Assembly (NCBI GenBank): GCA_946611495.1
Contig: CAMODR010000002.1
Location: 1 to 19,517, forward strand
Direction of reading: 5' to 3'
Length of the DNA stretch: 19,517 nucleotides
From: an uncultured Methanobrevibacter sp.
GTDB lineage: Archaea > Methanobacteriota > Methanobacteria > Methanobacteriales > Methanobacteriaceae
In this document: in pieces, positions 16,631 through 19,517 of the stretch
Position numbering within the stretch: position 1 is the stretch's first letter
Layout of the letters: the number at the start of each line of letters is the position of its first letter
Translations under genes and position numbers: made by a program
Notes under the pieces: generated by a model
Databases searched by the model: none
The model's input: the letters and a program-made list of their open reading frames with translations, nothing else
Told to the model about the DNA's origin: nothing

Positions 16631-16852
16631 ACTACTTATTTTTTTAACTCTAATTACAATTTCAAATGTAACAAAATTAAAGTATTTTTAGAATTTATAC
16701 ATATTTAGAAACCAAATTTTTTTGAATATGTATTATTTCAAGTATAAAATAGGATTTCGGCAAATTAAAAAAATAAAAAAATAAATCTAAAAATAATCAA
16801 ACCCACAGACAAAATAAAATCATTTTAAAGGATATAAAGTTTTCAATCAAAA

Positions 16853-16862
16853 TTTATAAAAA
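16853..16862 (+). promoter_or_regulatory. TATA box for the third TagF paralogue
   Basis: TTTATAAAAA about 57-65 bases before the ATG at 16918 predicts initiation near 16883 and a leader of about 35 bases with the AGAGGGGT ribosome binding site. Confidence 0.45.
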
Positions 16863-16917
16863 TCAAAATGAATATAAGTAAAAATTAAAAAATAATTAAC
16901 TAATCAGAGGGGTAGAA

Positions 16918-18729
16918 ATGAATCATCTTAAGGGATTGAAAAAGTCAATCAATAAATGGAAAAAACAATACTATAACAGTTACATATATTATTCCTATTA
17001 CCATAGTAAAATAGATGAAAAAGCGATTTATGTGCAATCTAGAGGCGGAGACGATCTGACTGGAAACATGCTCCGAATGGTTGAGGAGCTTTCAAGTGGA
17101 AAATATGGGGATTACAAAATATACCTCTTTGCAAAAGAAGGGGTCGTTTCCAAAATAAAAGAACTTGAAAAAAATTATAATTTGAAGATTCATCGCATTA
17201 CCACTAGCAAAATTACAGCTACTAAATATTTGGAATGCTCCAAATATATTTTAACCGATGGAGGCATATTGAACAGATATGTGAAACGAAAGGGCCAGAT
17301 ATTTGTCAATACCTGGCACGGAACCCCTTTAAAAGTAATGGGTGTTGACAATGTTCCTGAAGAGCATCATATTGCCAATGTGCAGCATCCATTCATGTGC
17401 TCTGATTATTTGATTTATCCTAATGACTATATGAAGGAAAAGATGCTTGAATCATATATGATAGATAAGATATACCCCGGCAGTATATTGCTTGAAGGCT
17501 ATCCTAGAAACAGCGTGTTCTTTGATAAAAAAAGAAAGGAAGAATTGAAATCCAAGTTCAATGTCAGCGATAAAAAAATTTTCGTATACATGCCAACCTA
17601 CAGGGGAGTTTTCTACCAGAGAAAAGACCAGGAGCAAAAGGACATGGTTGCAGAATGCCTGGCTGAAATCGATGAAAATTTAAACGACGATCAGATACTT
17701 TATGCCAAACTGCATCCAAACAACAATGAAAAAATTAATTTTAAGAAATTTAAACATGTAAGGGCATTTCCAACCGGTTACGAAACTTATGACATATTGA
17801 ATATGGCTGATTGCTTGATAACAGATTATTCAAGTGTCTTTTTTGATTATGCAAACACAAGGGAAAAAATAATAATATTCAACTACGATGAAGAGGAATA
17901 TTTAAAAGACCGTGAATTGTATTTCCCATTATCAGATTTACCTTTTCCAAAAGTGCAAACCGTGAAAGACCTTATCAAGGAAATGAATTCTCCTAAAGAT
18001 TATGATGACAGTGAATTTTTAGAAAAATACTGCACATATGATCGAGCTGATTCTACAGAATATCTATGCAGGCATATTTTTAATGGTGAAAAAATTTGCA
18101 AGGAAGAGAAAATTAAAAACGATAAGAAAAATATTTTGATTTACGGAGGAACAATGAAAAATAACGAAATTACATCTTCGCTTTTAAACTTACTGGAAAA
18201 TGCCGATACTGAAAAATATAATTTCTTCCTTTCATTGCGTCCATGGGAAAAAAATGTGAAAACAAATCATGAAGAAATCTTTAAATCCATACCCGAAGAC
18301 ATCCAAATATTTCCATTAAGAACTCGATTGAAACCTACATATAGAGAGGAAAAATTATTGAAAGAACTTAAAGGAAATGCAATAAAACATCCTAAAAAGC
18401 TTAAAAGAATGTTTGAAAGAGAATTGGAAAGATATTATTACAATACTCCTTTTGATGCTGTAATCAACTATGACGGATATGATATTGAGGAAACATTGCT
18501 TTTCAGTTACTACAGGAGAAACAACTCCATTTGGATTCACAAAAATATTTTTTCTGAAATAGATTTGAAAAATCTGTGTGAACCTGCACTAGAAGAAGCT
18601 TATTCTAATTATGACATCATCAATGTCTTATCAGAGGATTTGATTGAACCCGCTTCTCAAATTAGTGGAAGAGATGATATTCAAGTTGTTGATGATTTTA
18701 ATAATGCTATTGAAGGACATTATGTATAA
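16918..18729 (+). CDS. TagF-type phosphotransferase with truncated GT4 domain
   Basis: This 603-residue protein is the third paralogue of the TagF+GT4 type. The TagF half is complete: VNTWHGTPLK with His134, GYPRNSVFF, FVYMPTYRG, KLHPNN with His266 and LITDYSSVFFDYAN. It then enters the GT4 domain (KKNILIYGGTMKNN, FFLSLRPWE, AVINYDGYD, EEAYSNYD) but stops right after the first lobe, at VVDDFNNAIEGHYV, where the 779-residue paralogue goes on for about 190 residues into the nucleotide-sugar-binding lobe. Nothing resembling that lobe is found in the 100 bases before the next gene, so the loss is a clean end rather than a recent frameshift. The start has an AGAGGGGT ribosome binding site and its own TATA box. 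It probably acts as a polyol-phosphate transferase only, with the remaining lobe for binding or dimerisation (inference). Confidence 0.87.
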   Translation: MNHLKGLKKSINKWKKQYYNSYIYYSYYHSKIDEKAIYVQSRGGDDLTGNMLRMVEELSSGKYGDYKIYLFAKEGVVSKIKELEKNYNLKIHRITTSKITATKYLECSKYILTDGGILNRYVKRKGQIFVNTWHGTPLKVMGVDNVPEEHHIANVQHPFMCSDYLIYPNDYMKEKMLESYMIDKIYPGSILLEGYPRNSVFFDKKRKEELKSKFNVSDKKIFVYMPTYRGVFYQRKDQEQKDMVAECLAEIDENLNDDQILYAKLHPNNNEKINFKKFKHVRAFPTGYETYDILNMADCLITDYSSVFFDYANTREKIIIFNYDEEEYLKDRELYFPLSDLPFPKVQTVKDLIKEMNSPKDYDDSEFLEKYCTYDRADSTEYLCRHIFNGEKICKEEKIKNDKKNILIYGGTMKNNEITSSLLNLLENADTEKYNFFLSLRPWEKNVKTNHEEIFKSIPEDIQIFPLRTRLKPTYREEKLLKELKGNAIKHPKKLKRMFERELERYYYNTPFDAVINYDGYDIEETLLFSYYRRNNSIWIHKNIFSEIDLKNLCEPALEEAYSNYDIINVLSEDLIEPASQISGRDDIQVVDDFNNAIEGHYV

Positions 18730-18790
18730 CCATTTTAAGATTAATTATACTGCAATAAAAGCATGAGAAATAAAAAATGATTAAAAATTA

Positions 18791-18799
18791 TTAAATATA
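18791..18799 (+). promoter_or_regulatory. TATA-like promoter element for the UDP-sugar dehydrogenase gene
   Basis: TTAAATATA lies 34-42 bases before the ATG and predicts a very short leader that includes GGTG at 18824-18827. A second TTTATAAAT at 18814-18822 is too close to the start to serve the same ATG. Confidence 0.4.
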
Positions 18800-18832
18800 C
18801 TCTAATTATGAATTTTATAAATCGGTGCAGTT

Positions 18833-19517
18833 ATGAAAATTACAGTAATAGGAACAAGCTATGTCGGTCTTGTAACCGGAACCTGTTTTGCTGATATGGG
18901 AAACAGGGTTTATTGCGTGGATATTGACCGTGAAAAGATAGAAGGTCTTAAAAAAGGGATAATGCCTATTTACGAGCCGCATCTTAGAACTCTTGTGTTG
19001 GACAATCAAGCTCGAAGAGACTTAATTTTTACAACTGACATCAAGGAGGCATTGGACAATTCAGATATAATATTTATAGCCGTTGGAACTCCAATGAGAG
19101 AGGACGGCAGCGTGAACCTTGATTATATAATGTCTGCAGCAAGAGATATTGGAAACAACATATCTAAAGACTCCCTAGTGGTTGTAAAATCAACAGTGCC
19201 TGTTGGAACAGGATTCAAAGTCAAAGAGCATATTGAAAACATAATTAAAGAGAGAAATCTTGAAATAACAATAGACATAGCCTCAAATCCTGAATTCTTA
19301 AAGGAAGGAGTGGCTGTGGAAGACTGCATGAGGCCTGACAGGGTTGTAATCGGAGCTGAAAAGGAGGAAGTGTTTACCACCCTTAAAAAGCTGTATGCTC
19401 CATTTGTATCCAATCACGACAGATTTGTTTTAATGGATGTCAAAAGCTCTGAAATGACCAAGTATGTTGCAAATGCAATGCTTGCAACCAAGATATCCTT
19501 CATCAATGAAATAGCTA
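18833..19517 (+). CDS. UDP-glucose / UDP-sugar 6-dehydrogenase, N-terminal part (runs off the right edge)
   Basis: 228 codons are visible and open at the window edge. The protein starts MKITVIGTSYVGLVTGTCFA, the NAD-binding Rossmann motif of the UDP-glucose/GDP-mannose dehydrogenase family, followed by VYCVDIDREKIEGLKKG, IYEPHL, IFIAVGTPMREDGSVNLDYI, VVKSTVPVGTG, SNPEFLKEGVAVEDCMRPDR with the conserved glutamate, and MTKYVANAMLATKISFINEI, where the catalytic lysine segment begins. These match UDP-glucose dehydrogenase (Ugd/TuaD type), which oxidises UDP-glucose to UDP-glucuronate in two NAD-dependent steps. UDP-N-acetyl sugar dehydrogenases share the fold, so the substrate is likely but not certain. 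The ATG has GGTG five bases upstream. Its position beside the transferase genes suggests it feeds uronic acid to the same polymer, or to pseudomurein-related precursors. Confidence 0.9.
   Translation, partial: MKITVIGTSYVGLVTGTCFADMGNRVYCVDIDREKIEGLKKGIMPIYEPHLRTLVLDNQARRDLIFTTDIKEALDNSDIIFIAVGTPMREDGSVNLDYIMSAARDIGNNISKDSLVVVKSTVPVGTGFKVKEHIENIIKERNLEITIDIASNPEFLKEGVAVEDCMRPDRVVIGAEKEEVFTTLKKLYAPFVSNHDRFVLMDVKSSEMTKYVANAMLATKISFINEIA

Larger units (their letters stand above)
16337..16917. other. Long divergent AT-rich intergenic region
   Basis: No convincing gene is seen in 581 bases between the acyltransferase (minus) and the third TagF paralogue (plus). It holds TATA-like boxes for both, a short ATGATT/AATCAT hairpin at 16473-16487 and a direct repeat of ATAAATTATATT with a 30-base period at 16589-16630. 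Confidence 0.6.

Noticed and set aside
18730..18832. Possible frameshifted remainder of the GT4 lobe after the third paralogue
   Set aside because: No frame shows the expected IGRFS, EGWP or ATDIGG phrases; the stretch is short AT-rich spacer.
18815..19413. Minus-strand open frames over the UDP-sugar dehydrogenase gene
   Set aside because: The plus-strand frame there encodes a clear dehydrogenase that is simply not closed by a stop before the window edge.
1..19517. CRISPR arrays, tRNA or rRNA genes, insertion sequences
   Set aside because: I saw no regularly spaced repeats, no clover-leaf candidates with a GGTTCGAATCC-type arm and no transposase motifs on either strand; a covariance-model scan would be needed to exclude small RNA genes formally.

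Overview
The window reads as a very AT-rich archaeal chromosome segment, most likely from the Methanobacteriales (Methanobrevibacter or a close relative). This rests on three things: AT-rich boxes of the TTTATAAA/TTTAAATA type lie in front of most transcription units, where an archaeal TATA element would sit; Shine-Dalgarno motifs are of the GGTGA/GGAGG type; and the gene content combines TagF-like and multi-domain glycosyltransferases in the way I recall from Methanobrevibacter. No rRNA or marker gene is present to prove the genus.

The whole window is one cell-surface polysaccharide / polyol-phosphate polymer locus. It is bounded by two sugar-nucleotide genes cut by the window edges: UDP-galactopyranose mutase (glf, 5' part, minus strand, left) and a UDP-glucose/UDP-sugar 6-dehydrogenase (5' part, plus strand, right). 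Between them lie, left to right: (1) a minus-strand cluster read from about 8.5 kb down to 0.69 kb, made of a DUF616/TOD1-MUCI70-like glycosyltransferase, a TagF+GT4 two-domain protein, a TagF-type CDP-polyol phosphotransferase and a GT2 glycosyltransferase (the last two separated by one base); (2) a plus-strand cluster from 8.8 to 13.4 kb, made of a GT2 with N-terminal HYLxxG repeats and a GT-B-like tail, a 163-residue stand-alone accessory protein and a second TagF+GT4 protein; (3) a minus-strand pair, an integral membrane acyltransferase and another GT2; (4) a plus-strand third TagF(+GT4) paralogue that lacks the final Rossmann lobe; and (5) the UDP-sugar dehydrogenase.

Together the genes look able to supply UDP-Galf and a UDP-uronic acid, assemble an oligo- or polysaccharide from several GT2, GT4 and DUF616 enzymes, add glycerol-phosphate-like units by up to four TagF-type transferases, and O-acylate the product. 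No flippase, polymerase, ABC exporter, initiating phosphoglycosyltransferase or CDP-glycerol-forming cytidylyltransferase is present in the window, so those steps must be encoded elsewhere.

The most interesting observation is a trio of paralogous TagF+GT4 proteins with complementary damage. One has an intact TagF half but an eroded GT4 donor site. One has an intact GT4 half but has lost the catalytic HGTP histidine (now NGSP). One has an intact TagF half and no GT4 donor lobe at all. A second observation is a shared C-terminal beta module plus coiled coil attached to two unrelated catalytic domains (DUF616 and GT2).
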